From an uncultured Muribaculaceae bacterium (GTDB lineage Bacteria; Bacteroidota; Bacteroidia; Bacteroidales; Muribaculaceae): DNA of 41,515 bases. The stretch covers positions 1-41,515 of the forward strand of contig CAJTNN010000023.1 of NCBI GenBank assembly GCA_910577585.1. Reading direction: 5' to 3'. A program made the translations under genes and the position numbers. The notes under the pieces were generated by a model that searched no databases, was not told the DNA's origin, and was given only the letters and a program-made list of their open reading frames with translations. Below, piece by piece: positions 1 to 8,531 of the stretch; the first letter of the stretch is position 1, and each line of letters opens with the position of its first letter.

Positions 1-320
1 CTATCATAGTCATTCGCAATATCAAGTTCGCTCCAGAGATGCCACGAGCTCTTGAACTGGTGCAGATCAAGGGGCTGGCGGTGACCTTCGACCGTGGCGG
101 TTATACAATCACAGGCTCCAATATCATTCCTGAAGTACTCGAAGGTGATGGGATGACGCAATACAAGAATTTCCCCTTCAACAGCATAGAGCTTCACACC
201 TCGAATGCCACTCTCACCGAGGTGGAATGCACCTATGAGGTGGCTGCCACCATCGGCGAGCGCTCCATGATTTTCAATGGGGCCTTCACCGGCAAGTCTG
301 ATTCGTTTGGCAAAGAATGA
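1..320 (+). CDS. C-terminal part of an unrecognised beta-rich protein (5' truncated)
   Basis: An open frame enters from the left edge (codons begin at base 3) and stops at 318-320. The first ATG in the window is at 39, but coding-like sequence (IIVIRNIKFAPE) precedes it, so the gene almost certainly starts upstream of the window. The roughly 106 visible residues alternate hydrophobic and polar positions, suggesting beta strands, and contain a 'KFAPEMP' segment that reminds me of small secreted calycin-like beta-barrel proteins of Bacteroidales. That resemblance is from memory and is weak. There are no membrane segments or cysteine motifs in the visible part. The next gene is 258 bp away behind its own promoter, so this gene is probably not part of the nuo operon. 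Confidence 0.6.
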   Translation, partial: IIVIRNIKFAPEMPRALELVQIKGLAVTFDRGGYTITGSNIIPEVLEGDGMTQYKNFPFNSIELHTSNATLTEVECTYEVAATIGERSMIFNGAFTGKSDSFGKE

Positions 321-473
321 TAGCCTACACTCCGAATACCGGAGGTGGAGGTGTTAAAATTCTGACAAATGCTTATGCAGATGCGGTGCGGCCGTGGTCT
401 CGTGGGGGCAGAAGAGTCAAAATGTCAAACTGTATAAAAAGTTGCGAAAGTGTTGAAAGACATATCTTTTTCA

Positions 474-505
474 TTTGGCATTTTTAAGGAATTTTAATAT
501 CTTTG
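474..505 (+). promoter_or_regulatory. Bacteroidetes sigma-70 promoter of the nuo-atp operon
   Basis: TTTG at 474-477 is followed after 20 bp by TATCTTTG at 498-505, an exact match to the Bacteroidetes -33/-7 consensus (TTTG, 19-21 bp, TAnnTTTG). It lies 73 bp before the nuoA start, leaving an AT-rich leader of about 65 nt. I found no equally good promoter between here and the end of nuoN. Confidence 0.75.
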
Positions 506-578
506 CGAAATAGTTTATCCGTATAACGCGGGTGAATATTTTAAAACATACGTAACAACTTAATTATAAATAGATTAT

Positions 579-950
579 ATGAGTTTATTGTTAGAGATAG
601 GCAACGGCACACTTGCTGTGACGGCCGTGCTCACCGGCATACTGCTGGTGGTGGCGGCTACGGTGATAGCCAAATTAATCTCGCCGAAATCATATTCGGT
701 AAAGAAGTCTGACACTTTCGAGTGCGGTATCCCGACACGCGGACAATCGATGATCCAGTTCAAGTCAGGCTATTACATCTTTGCGATTCTCTTCCTTATC
801 TTCGATGTTGAGACGGTCTTCCTTTATCCGTGGGCCGTGGTGGCTAAGTCGCTCGGTACGACTTCACTTCTCTGCATCGGAATTTTCATGGTAATACTCG
901 TCTTAGGTCTGGCATATGCCTGGAAGAAAGGAGCGTTGAAATGGCAGTGA
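579..950 (+). CDS. nuoA: NADH-quinone oxidoreductase subunit A
   Basis: This is the small membrane subunit of complex I, packed against NuoH, NuoJ and NuoK near the quinone chamber. The 123 residues have three predicted membrane helices (about 10-32, 65-87 and 92-115). The long loop carries the family motif FECG (47-50), and helix 2 holds the acidic D76/E78 pair in 'FDVETVFLYPWA'. The length is usual for NuoA. It is the first gene of the operon. Its last codons overlap nuoB by 10 bp, which suggests translational coupling. The start is the first ATG after an A-rich leader. Confidence 0.97.
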   Translation: MSLLLEIGNGTLAVTAVLTGILLVVAATVIAKLISPKSYSVKKSDTFECGIPTRGQSMIQFKSGYYIFAILFLIFDVETVFLYPWAVVAKSLGTTSLLCIGIFMVILVLGLAYAWKKGALKWQ

Positions 951-1552
951 ATATCAAAAGCATGAAGCATGAGGACTTCAAGGACAACGAATATATCGAC
1001 AAGCTAGTCGAAGAACTCAATGCTACAGGTGCGAACGTTGCGGTAGGCAATCTTAATAAGCTCATCAACTGGGGTATCTCGAATTCATTGTGGCCCCTTA
1101 CTTTCGGCACAAGCTGCTGTGCGATTGAATTCATGAGCCTCGGTGCGGCCCGCTATGACATGGCTCGCTTCGGATTTGAGGTGGCGCGCAACTCACCGCG
1201 TCAGGCTGACTATATCATGGTGCAGGGCACAATCGTGCATCGCATGGCTCCGGCGCTGGTGCGCCTTTATGAGCAGCTTGCCGAACCGAAATATGTGATT
1301 GCCTGCGGCGGATGCGCCGTGTCGGGCGGTCCTTTCAAGCAGAGCTACTGCGTGGTGCCGGGTGTAGACCAGATTCTGCCGGTGGATGTGTATATCCCCG
1401 GATGTCCTCCGCGTCCGGAGGCTTTCTTCTACGGCCTTATGCAGCTGCAGCGCAAGATTAAGGTTCAGAAATTCTTCGGTGGCATCAACCGCAAGCAGAA
1501 GCGCGAGGAATTCTTCGCCGCGCATCCTGAGGAGCGAGGCAAACTGAGCTGA
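941..1552 (+). CDS. nuoB: NADH-quinone oxidoreductase subunit B (N2 cluster)
   Basis: NuoB is the peripheral-arm subunit that carries the terminal 4Fe-4S cluster N2, which passes electrons to quinone. All four expected ligands are visible: the adjacent pair C59-C60 in 'FGTSCCAIEF', C125 in 'CGGCAVSGGPF' and C155 in 'YIPGCPPRPEAF'. The protein is 203 residues, slightly long, with a charged N-terminal segment of about 30 residues. The ATG at 941 overlaps the end of nuoA. A start at the later ATG (962) would only shorten a non-conserved leader. NuoCD follows after 49 bp. Confidence 0.97.
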   Translation: MAVNIKSMKHEDFKDNEYIDKLVEELNATGANVAVGNLNKLINWGISNSLWPLTFGTSCCAIEFMSLGAARYDMARFGFEVARNSPRQADYIMVQGTIVHRMAPALVRLYEQLAEPKYVIACGGCAVSGGPFKQSYCVVPGVDQILPVDVYIPGCPPRPEAFFYGLMQLQRKIKVQKFFGGINRKQKREEFFAAHPEERGKLS

Positions 1553-1601
1553 TAGACCGATATCGGTAGATAAATTCTAAACTTCAGACTAATAAACATA
1601 T

Positions 1602-3239
1602 ATGAGCGATATAAAGGAAATTCTCAGCAGCATCTGCCCCGACGTTACTTTTACAGAGGGTGGAGAAAACCTGCTGGTGAATGTGCCCGAGAAGAAATGG
1701 CATGATTTTGCCCTGAAATTGCGCGACGACCGCCGTCTTGGCTTCGATGTGCTTACCGCCGTCGTGGGCATGGACTGGAAAGAGAGTGTGGGCGTGATAT
1801 ATTATCTGACCAGCACCTCGCGCGGATGGGATATCCTGGAGGTGAAGGTAGAGGCTGCCGACCGCAAGGAGCCCTACATCCACACAGTGTCGGATATCTG
1901 GAAGGTAGCGCTCTTCCAGGAGCGTGAGGTCTATGACTTCTTCGGCATCAGATTTATCAATCATCCCGACATGCGTCGCATGTTTCTGCGCAATGACTGG
2001 GTGGGCCACCCTCTGCGCAAGGACTACGATGCTGACCCGAAGCTGAATCCCATACGTCTTGACGATGAGAAGAATGAGGATGACAGCTGCACATATGTAG
2101 AAGATGAGAAAGGCCACGTGAAGCGTGTGCCTGTAAAGGTATACAAGCCGGAGGATTATGTTGTGAACTTCGGTCCGCAGCACCCCTCTACCCACGGTGT
2201 GATGCGTATGCGCGCAAGCGTTGACGGCGAGACTATCACGAAGGTCGACATGATGTCGGGCTACATCCATCGTGGCATCGAGAAGATGTGTGAAAGCCTC
2301 GGCTATCCGCAGATTCTTCACTTCACTGACCGCATGGACTACATGTCGGCCCATCAGAACCGTCACTGTCTTTGCGGCTGCATCGAGAAGGCTCTCGGCC
2401 TCGAGGTGCCGCGCCGTGCGGAGGTGATACGTGTGATGATGGATGAGCTGATGCGTATCTCGTCGCATCTGCTGGCCTTCGGATGTACGGCGATGGACCT
2501 TGGCGCCACCACAGCCTTCTTCTATGGCTTCCGTGAGCGCGAGATGGTGCTTGACATCTTTGAGAAGACTTGCGGAGCGCGCATGTCGATGAACTATAAT
2601 GTGATTGGCGGTGTGATTGCCGACCTGCACCCTGACTTCGTGAAGGATGTCAAGGAGTTCCTGCGCATAATGCCTGATCGTCTGAAGGAGTATCACCGTG
2701 TGTTCACCGGCAATGTGATAGCGCAGAATCGTCTTAAAGGTATCGGTATGCTCCCGAAAGAGGATGCCATCAACTACGCCATCACCGGCCCGAGCGGACG
2801 CGGTTCGAACTGGAGTTGCGACTGCCGCAAGGTGCGCCCCTATTCAATCTATTCGGAGCTTAAGTTTGACGAGGTGCTTGAGAGCGGCTGCGATTCATAT
2901 GCCCGCTATATGGTGCGTATGCGCGAGATAGAGACAAGCTGCCAGATTCTGGCTCAGCTCGTGGACAACATTCCGGAGGGTCCGATCCGCGCTATGAATG
3001 TGCCCAAGATCATCAAGCTGCCCGTAGGTCACTGGTATTATCAGGTGGAGGCTTCGCGTGGCACATTCGGAGTCTTCATCGAGTCAGATGGCCAGAAGAC
3101 CCCCTATCGTGTGCACTTCCAGAGCCCCTGCTTCAATCTGATCGGAGTGATGGACCTCTGCTGCTCCGGCCACATGATTGCCGACCTCATCACAATTGGT
3201 GCGGCTCTCGACTTCGTAATTCCTGACATCGACAGATAA
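1602..3239 (+). CDS. nuoCD: NADH-quinone oxidoreductase fused subunits C and D
   Basis: One 545-residue chain joins NuoC (30-kDa subunit, about 1-165) to NuoD (49-kDa subunit, about 180-545) through an acidic linker. The NuoC part carries the signature around 'REVYDFFGIRF' and 'HPLRKDY'. NuoD begins near 'VNFGPQHPSTHGVMR', the loop that lines the quinone site next to N2. Fused NuoCD is known from enterobacteria and Bacteroidetes. It assembles with NuoB and NuoI as the hydrogenase-like connecting module. The ATG at 1602 follows an A/T-rich leader, and nuoH starts 21 bp after the stop. Confidence 0.97.
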   Translation: MSDIKEILSSICPDVTFTEGGENLLVNVPEKKWHDFALKLRDDRRLGFDVLTAVVGMDWKESVGVIYYLTSTSRGWDILEVKVEAADRKEPYIHTVSDIWKVALFQEREVYDFFGIRFINHPDMRRMFLRNDWVGHPLRKDYDADPKLNPIRLDDEKNEDDSCTYVEDEKGHVKRVPVKVYKPEDYVVNFGPQHPSTHGVMRMRASVDGETITKVDMMSGYIHRGIEKMCESLGYPQILHFTDRMDYMSAHQNRHCLCGCIEKALGLEVPRRAEVIRVMMDELMRISSHLLAFGCTAMDLGATTAFFYGFREREMVLDIFEKTCGARMSMNYNVIGGVIADLHPDFVKDVKEFLRIMPDRLKEYHRVFTGNVIAQNRLKGIGMLPKEDAINYAITGPSGRGSNWSCDCRKVRPYSIYSELKFDEVLESGCDSYARYMVRMREIETSCQILAQLVDNIPEGPIRAMNVPKIIKLPVGHWYYQVEASRGTFGVFIESDGQKTPYRVHFQSPCFNLIGVMDLCCSGHMIADLITIGAALDFVIPDIDR

Positions 3240-3260
3240 TCTAAAAAATACAACGATCCC

Positions 3261-4337
3261 ATGTTTGATTTTGGCAAATGGACATCAGCATTCAATGACC
3301 TGCTTCTGGGCTGCATGCCTGAGTGGGCAGCTGTGCTCATTGAATGTGTATTGATAGCAGTGGCTATACTGGGTGCCTACACAGTGCTGGCCCTATTCTA
3401 TATCCTTTACGAACGTAAGCTTTGCGCATGGTTCCAGTGTCGTCTGGGCCCGATGCGTGTCGGCAAGTGGGGCCTTCTGCAGGTGTTTGCCGATATGTTC
3501 AAGATTCTGATTAAGGAGATTATCAGCATCAAGGGCACAGATAAGTTCCTTTTCCGTCTGGCTCCGTTTATTGTGATCACATCATCGGTGGTGATGCTGG
3601 CGTGTCTGCCCTGGGGCAACGGTCTGCAGATCATCAACTTCAATATCGGTATATTCTTCGTGCTGGCAGTGTCGTCGCTCGGAGTGCTGGGTATTCTGCT
3701 TGCAGGTTGGTCGTCGAACAACAAGTATACCCTTATCGGTGCGATGCGAAGTGGCGCCCAGATGGTGAGTTATGAGATTTCACTCGGTCTGGCCATCATC
3801 ACAATCGTGGTGCTTTCAGGCACAATGAACATCAATGAGCTCGTATGGCAGCAGGAGACAGCATGGTTCCTCTTCCGCGGACATATCCCGGCCATCATCG
3901 CCTTCCTGATCTATATCGTGGCAGCTACGGCTGAGACCAACCGTGGCCCCTTCGACCTTCCGGAGGCCGAGCATGAGCTTGTGGCCGGTTACCACACAGA
4001 GTATTCAGGCATCACATTCGGTTTCTACTATCTGGCCGAGTATCTGAATCTCTTCATCGTGTCGGGCATAGCATCGCTGATGTTCCTCGGAGGCTGGATG
4101 CCTCTGCACATTCCCGGATGGGATGGCTTCAATGAGATTATGAACTATATCCCCTCGGTGGTGTGGTTCCTTTTGAAATCATTCTTCATCTCGTTTGTGA
4201 TCATATGGTTCAAATGGACCTTCCCGCGCGTGCGTATCGACCAGCTTCTGGCCTTTGAGTGGAAATACCTCATGCCGCTGTCGCTGGCAAATCTGGTGCT
4301 GATGGCAGTGTTTGTGGCACTTGGCTGGCACTTCTGA
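3261..4337 (+). CDS. nuoH: NADH-quinone oxidoreductase subunit H
   Basis: NuoH is the membrane subunit that forms the quinone entry channel between the peripheral and membrane arms. The 358 residues are predicted to have eight or nine helices. The cytoplasmic-loop motif 'PFDLPEAEHELVAGY' (about 230-244), conserved in complex I and related hydrogenases, is intact. 'YERKLCAWFQCRLGP' after the first helix is also characteristic. This is the last nuo gene before the ATP synthase block. In most operons with this subunit set nuoI follows, but here the next gene is atpD, 42 bp downstream. Confidence 0.97.
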   Translation: MFDFGKWTSAFNDLLLGCMPEWAAVLIECVLIAVAILGAYTVLALFYILYERKLCAWFQCRLGPMRVGKWGLLQVFADMFKILIKEIISIKGTDKFLFRLAPFIVITSSVVMLACLPWGNGLQIINFNIGIFFVLAVSSLGVLGILLAGWSSNNKYTLIGAMRSGAQMVSYEISLGLAIITIVVLSGTMNINELVWQQETAWFLFRGHIPAIIAFLIYIVAATAETNRGPFDLPEAEHELVAGYHTEYSGITFGFYYLAEYLNLFIVSGIASLMFLGGWMPLHIPGWDGFNEIMNYIPSVVWFLLKSFFISFVIIWFKWTFPRVRIDQLLAFEWKYLMPLSLANLVLMAVFVALGWHF

Positions 4338-4379
4338 TTCATAAAACAAGAAAATACAAACTTACATACATAAAAGTAT

Positions 4380-5882
4380 ATGAGCGCCAATTATGGTATA
4401 GTCACTCAGGTCATCGGCCCGGTGATCGACGTGTCATTCGAGGGTGGAAAAGATAATATCCCCCCGATTTACTCCGCTCTGAAAGTGGAGCGTGAGGATG
4501 GCGAGGAGCTGATTCTCGAAGTGGAGCAGCACATAGGTGAAGACACTGTGCGCTGTGTGGCAATGGAGAGCACCGATGGTGTGCGCCGCGGTGTGAAGGT
4601 CCTTGACCTTGGGCGTCCGATTGCTGTGCCCACAGGCGACCAGGTAAAGGGACGCCTGCTGAATGTGATCGGCGAGGCTATCGATGAGCTTGCTCCGCTC
4701 GACCGTCAGAATCTGCGTCCGATACACCAGCCTGCACCTGCCTTCGATGAACTGGCACTCTCGACTGAGGTGCTCACCACAGGCATCAAGGTGATTGACC
4801 TTCTGGAGCCCTATTCGAAGGGTGGTAAGATCGGTCTCTTCGGTGGTGCCGGTGTGGGTAAGACGGTGTTGATTATGGAGCTTATCAACAACATCGCCAA
4901 GGGCCACGACGGATATTCGGTGTTTACCGGTGTCGGCGAGCGTACGCGTGAGGGTAACGACCTTCTGCGCGAGATGATCGAGAGCGGCGTTATCAAATAT
5001 GGCAAGAAATTCGAGGAGGGGATGGAGAAAGGCGAATGGAACCTCAAGGATGTGGACATGTCGGAAGTGGCACAGTCGCAGTCAACCTTGGTGTTCGGCC
5101 AGATGAATGAGCCCCCGGGCGCACGTCTGCGTGTGGCGCTGTCAGGTCTGACAGTGGCCGAGCAGTTCCGCGATGGCGCAGGCGGCGGTAAGGATGTGCT
5201 GCTCTTCATCGACAACATCTTCCGTTTCACCCAGGCAGGTTCAGAGGTGTCGGCGCTGCTCGGACGTATGCCGTCGGCTGTGGGTTACCAGCCTACACTT
5301 GCCTCTGAGATGGGTGCTCTGCAGGAGCGAATCACATCTACGAAGAATGGCTCAATCACATCGGTGCAGGCAATCTACGTGCCGGCCGACGACTTGACCG
5401 ACCCGGCTCCGGCCACTACATTCAACTTCCTTGACGCCACGACGGTGTTGAGCCGTAAGATTGCTGAGTTAGGTATCTATCCGGCTGTAGACCCGCTTGA
5501 CTCTACATCACGAATCCTTGATCCCAACATCATCGGTGAGGAGCACTACAATGTGGCTCAGCAGGTGAAGCAGCTTCTTCAGAAGTATCAGGACCTTCAG
5601 GATATCATCGCCATCCTTGGTGTCGATGAGCTCTCTGACGATGATAAGCTTGTGGTGTCGCGTGCGCGTCGTGCGCAGCGTTTCCTCTCGCAGCCCTTCC
5701 ATGTGGCAGAGCAGTTTACTGGTCTGCCGGGTGTGATGGTGCCGCTGTCAGAGACAATCCGCGGCTTCAAGATGATTCTTGCCGGCGAGATGGATGAATA
5801 TCCCGAGCAGGCATTCCTCAATGTCGGCACAATCGACGAGGCAATCGCCAAGGGTAAGAAGATGCTTGCTGAAGTGCAGTAA
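4380..5882 (+). CDS. atpD: F1Fo-ATP synthase subunit beta
   Basis: This is the catalytic F1 subunit (three copies), located on the cytoplasmic face. The 500 residues show the Walker A loop GGAGVGKT (155-162), the catalytic-glutamate region 'GVGERTREGNDL', Walker B 'DVLLFIDNIFRF', and 'DELSDDDK' in place of the usual DELSEED lever. The length is slightly above the typical 460-480 because of an insertion after the GERTREGNDL region ('KYGKKFEEGMEKGEW'), a feature I associate with Bacteroidetes beta subunits. The gene order atpD-atpC first, then Fo and the rest of F1, is the usual Bacteroidetes order. What is unusual is the position directly behind nuoH. Confidence 0.98.
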   Translation: MSANYGIVTQVIGPVIDVSFEGGKDNIPPIYSALKVEREDGEELILEVEQHIGEDTVRCVAMESTDGVRRGVKVLDLGRPIAVPTGDQVKGRLLNVIGEAIDELAPLDRQNLRPIHQPAPAFDELALSTEVLTTGIKVIDLLEPYSKGGKIGLFGGAGVGKTVLIMELINNIAKGHDGYSVFTGVGERTREGNDLLREMIESGVIKYGKKFEEGMEKGEWNLKDVDMSEVAQSQSTLVFGQMNEPPGARLRVALSGLTVAEQFRDGAGGGKDVLLFIDNIFRFTQAGSEVSALLGRMPSAVGYQPTLASEMGALQERITSTKNGSITSVQAIYVPADDLTDPAPATTFNFLDATTVLSRKIAELGIYPAVDPLDSTSRILDPNIIGEEHYNVAQQVKQLLQKYQDLQDIIAILGVDELSDDDKLVVSRARRAQRFLSQPFHVAEQFTGLPGVMVPLSETIRGFKMILAGEMDEYPEQAFLNVGTIDEAIAKGKKMLAEVQ

Positions 5883-5990
5883 GCGATGCGCGACTGAGTT
5901 AGGTGGGATGGCTCTCATGAGTCAGACTCACCGACGCCTCCGACGGAGACGACAATATAAATCTACAAAACAATACAGGATACACCCAAG

Positions 5991-6227
5991 ATGACACTCG
6001 AACTCATCTCATCACATGAAATACTCTTCAAGGGGGAGGCGGAATCAGTGACTCTCCCCGGGGCACTCGGCTCCTTTACGGTGCTGAAGAACCATGCTCC
6101 CTTGATTTCCGTGCTTCAGGCCGGCGATGTCAGATACCGCACCCCTGAGGGCACAGAGAAGAAAGTGGCCATCAAAGGGGGCCTCGTGGATGTCGACAAC
6201 AACGTGGTGGCAGTCTGTGTATATTAA
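5991..6227 (+). CDS. atpC: F1Fo-ATP synthase subunit epsilon, short form
   Basis: Epsilon belongs to the central stalk and links gamma to the c-ring. The 78 residues cover only the N-terminal beta sandwich, including 'LPGALGSFTVLKNHAPLIS' and 'IKGGLVDVDNNVV'. The C-terminal helical hairpin, which acts as a ratchet-like inhibitor of hydrolysis in E. coli and Bacillus, is absent. Short epsilons are common in Bacteroidetes, so I read this as a natural short form and not a broken gene. The stop is followed by atpB after 13 bp. A 108-bp gap with short hairpins separates it from atpD. Confidence 0.93.
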   Translation: MTLELISSHEILFKGEAESVTLPGALGSFTVLKNHAPLISVLQAGDVRYRTPEGTEKKVAIKGGLVDVDNNVVAVCVY

Positions 6228-6240
6228 AACCATACTGAAA

Positions 6241-7515
6241 ATGAAGCGCATAATGACAATAATCCCCCTTCTGCTGGCATTGTTGCTGGGTGTGCAGGGT
6301 GCATATGCATCTGATGCACACGGCGAGGATGCCAAAGAGGAGAGTGGCCTGGATGTCAAGGAGGTGATTTTCCATCACCTCGGCGACGGCTATGGCTGGG
6401 AAGTGCCTTTCAGCCATGTCTACCGGATTCCGCTTCCGGTGATAGTGCGTGCGCAGGATGGCAATTGGTTCTGCTTCTCTTCGGCGAAGCTGAGCGAAGT
6501 GACCGTGTATGAGGATGAATCCACCGGCAAAAAGGAGGAGACGCTCACACCGGTAGTGCATGTGGCCGAGCGCGACGGTAAGAAGTATTATTTCTATATC
6601 CCGCATCTGACGCAGCATAAGACAAAGGTTGTGGAGCTGCTGCCGCTGTCGGCAGATGCTGATGCTGACGCCACAATCAAAGGGACACATCCGCACGAGG
6701 TGGCTGATGCCGCCACAATAGATGTCAATGGCAAGGTGTTCGATATCTACCGCCCCTTTGATATCTCAATCACCAAGAATGTACTCGCTCTCTTTATCGC
6801 GGCTATCCTGGTGACAGCGATGGTGATGAGCGTGGTGAGATTCTATTCACGCCGAGGCCTGAAGGCTCCCCGCAAAGGGATGGGCTTCATGGAGATGCTC
6901 ATAGATTTCATCTATACAGGTGTCATCAAGAGCTCCCTCGGAGCCAAAGCCAATAAATTCGCCCCCTATCTTCTGACATGTTTCTTCTTCATCCTGACGA
7001 TGAACCTGCTCGGATTGGTGGTGATTTTCCCCGGCGGTGCGAATCTGACGGGCAACATTGCCATCACCTTGGTGCTGGCTGTGGCCACATTCATCATTAC
7101 CAACGTCTTGGGTACGAAGCATTACTGGAAAGAGATTTTCTGGCCCGATGTGCCTTTGTTCTTGAAATTCCCGTTGCCCATCATGCAGATGATCGAGGTG
7201 TTCGGCATCTTCACAAAGCCTGCGGCCTTGTGTGTGCGTCTGTTCGCCAACATGATGGGTGGCCACATGATTGTGATCACACTGACCCTTCTGATCTTCA
7301 TATTCGCTGCATTCGGAGCTGCTGCTCTGGGCGCATCGGTGGTGGTGTCGGTGCTCTTCACAGTGTTCATGCTTCTGCTTGACGTGCTTGTGAGCTTCAT
7401 CCAGGCCTACGTGTTCACTCTGCTGTCGGCGCTCTTCATAGCGGCTGCTCAGGAGAACGGACATCATGCCAAGGATGGCGAGGGTCACGACATCGAACCC
7501 TCGGTTGAGGCATAA
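6241..7515 (+). CDS. atpB: F1Fo-ATP synthase subunit a, with periplasmic N-terminal extension
   Basis: Subunit a forms the proton half-channels of Fo. I place the start at 6241 because the protein then begins with a clean signal peptide (basic MKR, hydrophobic core, cleavage near 'AYA/SDA'). An in-frame ATG at 6127 lies inside atpC and is less likely. The 424-residue protein has a hydrophilic region of about 150 residues before the first membrane helix, followed by five or six helices. The essential arginine is R333 in 'LCVRLFANMMGGH', and the partner helix contains 'SFIQAYVFTLL'. The extended form is much longer than E. coli AtpB (271 residues) but fits Bacteroidetes. A 227-bp structured gap follows. 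Confidence 0.95.
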   Translation: MKRIMTIIPLLLALLLGVQGAYASDAHGEDAKEESGLDVKEVIFHHLGDGYGWEVPFSHVYRIPLPVIVRAQDGNWFCFSSAKLSEVTVYEDESTGKKEETLTPVVHVAERDGKKYYFYIPHLTQHKTKVVELLPLSADADADATIKGTHPHEVADAATIDVNGKVFDIYRPFDISITKNVLALFIAAILVTAMVMSVVRFYSRRGLKAPRKGMGFMEMLIDFIYTGVIKSSLGAKANKFAPYLLTCFFFILTMNLLGLVVIFPGGANLTGNIAITLVLAVATFIITNVLGTKHYWKEIFWPDVPLFLKFPLPIMQMIEVFGIFTKPAALCVRLFANMMGGHMIVITLTLLIFIFAAFGAAALGASVVVSVLFTVFMLLLDVLVSFIQAYVFTLLSALFIAAAQENGHHAKDGEGHDIEPSVEA

Positions 7516-7527
7516 ACCGACCCTCCG

Positions 7528-7608
7528 CTCCATGGGGTTTGGTAATTACCAACCGTCTACCATGGAGTCAAGACTACAGAAGATGCCCGTGAAGTAGATT
7601 GCGGGCAT
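7528..7608 (+). promoter_or_regulatory. Two stem-loops in the atpB-atpE gap
   Basis: The first structure has arms CTCCATGG (7528-7535) and CCATGGAG (7560-7567), enclosing a perfect 14-bp palindrome TTGGTAATTACCAA (7539-7552). The second pairs ATGCCCG (7583-7589) with CGGGCAT (7602-7608). Neither is followed by a U-tract, so they are unlikely to be terminators. They sit upstream of atpE, whose product is needed in many copies. An RNA-processing or stability role is an inference. Confidence 0.6.
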
Positions 7609-7742
7609 ACACCCTACGAAATCAACCTACAAATCCAGCACTGCCCGAACTGCAGACCTGACGACGAATCAAAGCTCCGGCCGGGAAGTGCGCACAGAGA
7701 GAATAAAAAATAAACAATAACACAAAAAACTACTCAAAAATT

Positions 7743-7991
7743 ATGTTATCAATGGTTTTGGTTGCCGTTCAGGCACTCGCAGCATTTGGCGCAGCATTTG
7801 GCGCAGGTATCGCCGCTATCGCAGCAGGCATAGGTATCGGTAAGATCGGTAGCTCCGCAATGGAGGCAATCGCCCGCCAGCCCGAGGCAGCCGGCGACAT
7901 CCGCTCAAGCATGATCGTGATCGCAGCCCTTATCGAGGGTGTGGCACTCTTCGCAGTGATCGTATCAGCACTTGCACTCTTCATCCAGTAA
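7743..7991 (+). CDS. atpE: F1Fo-ATP synthase subunit c
   Basis: This is the proteolipid that forms the rotating c-ring. The 82 residues form two membrane helices with a glycine/alanine-rich helix 1 (GAGIAAIAAGIGIGKIG), the polar loop R45-Q46-P47 that contacts gamma/epsilon, and the ion-carrying carboxylate E65 in 'ALIEGVALF'. E65 is followed by glycine and helix 1 lacks a glutamine near position 32, so the Na+-binding signature is missing and H+ coupling is inferred. The 5' leader is unusually long for this operon (227 bp from atpB), A-rich before the ATG and preceded by two hairpins. atpF starts 9 bp after the stop. Confidence 0.97.
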   Translation: MLSMVLVAVQALAAFGAAFGAGIAAIAAGIGIGKIGSSAMEAIARQPEAAGDIRSSMIVIAALIEGVALFAVIVSALALFIQ

Positions 7992-8000
7992 TAATCGAGT

Positions 8001-8495
8001 ATGGAATTATTCACGCCCGATTTTGGCTTGGTGTTCTGGATGTTCATCGCCTTTGTCATCCTCTTCCTGGTGCTCGCCAAGTGGGGATGGCCGATGATAC
8101 TGAAGAATATGGACCAGCGTGCCGATACAATCGACAAGGGGGTGGAGTACGCGCAGCAGGCCAAGCAGCAGCTTGACAATGCCCGTGAGGAAGCCCGGAA
8201 GTACATGGAAGAGGCACAGGCCCGGCAGGCTGAAATGTTGCGTGACGTGGCAAAGATGAGAACCCAGATGATCGAGGAGGCTAAGAAGCAGGCCTCGGAG
8301 GAGTCTCAGAAAATGATTGAGGCCGCCAAGGTGTCGATCGAACAGTCACGCAAAGAAGCCGAACTTCAGTTCAGAAACGAAGTAAGCAAGTTCTCGATTG
8401 AAATTGCCGAGAAGATGGTGCGCACGCAGATGAAAGATGATGCTGCGCAGGTGAAGCTTGTTGACAAATTATTAGACGAAATAGAGAAAAACTAA
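8001..8495 (+). CDS. atpF: F1Fo-ATP synthase subunit b
   Basis: Subunit b is the peripheral-stalk stator. The 164 residues have one N-terminal membrane helix (about 7-28, 'FGLVFWMFIAFVILFLVLAKW'-like). A long charged helix, rich in A, E, K, Q and R, follows (about 35-140) and is expected to form the right-handed dimer that holds delta and alpha. The length is normal. It lies between atpE and atpH with 9 and 36 bp gaps, so co-translation with both is expected. Only one b-type gene is present, so a b2 homodimer is inferred. Confidence 0.95.
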   Translation: MELFTPDFGLVFWMFIAFVILFLVLAKWGWPMILKNMDQRADTIDKGVEYAQQAKQQLDNAREEARKYMEEAQARQAEMLRDVAKMRTQMIEEAKKQASEESQKMIEAAKVSIEQSRKEAELQFRNEVSKFSIEIAEKMVRTQMKDDAAQVKLVDKLLDEIEKN

Positions 8496-8531
8496 ATCCC
8501 CGCGCGGGACACATTAACAGAAAGTAAGAAG

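Noticed and set aside
330..344. CTCCG/CGGAG hairpin after the partial first gene as a terminator
   Set aside because: The stem is only 5 bp and no U-tract follows.
1584..2696. Long minus-strand open frame opposite nuoCD
   Set aside because: It lies antisense to a complete, motif-rich gene and its product is dominated by H, R, V and L without any family pattern, a common shadow effect in GC-biased genes.
6127..6240. N-terminally extended start of atpB inside atpC
   Set aside because: The ATG at 6241 gives a normal signal peptide. The extension is only the shifted frame of atpC.
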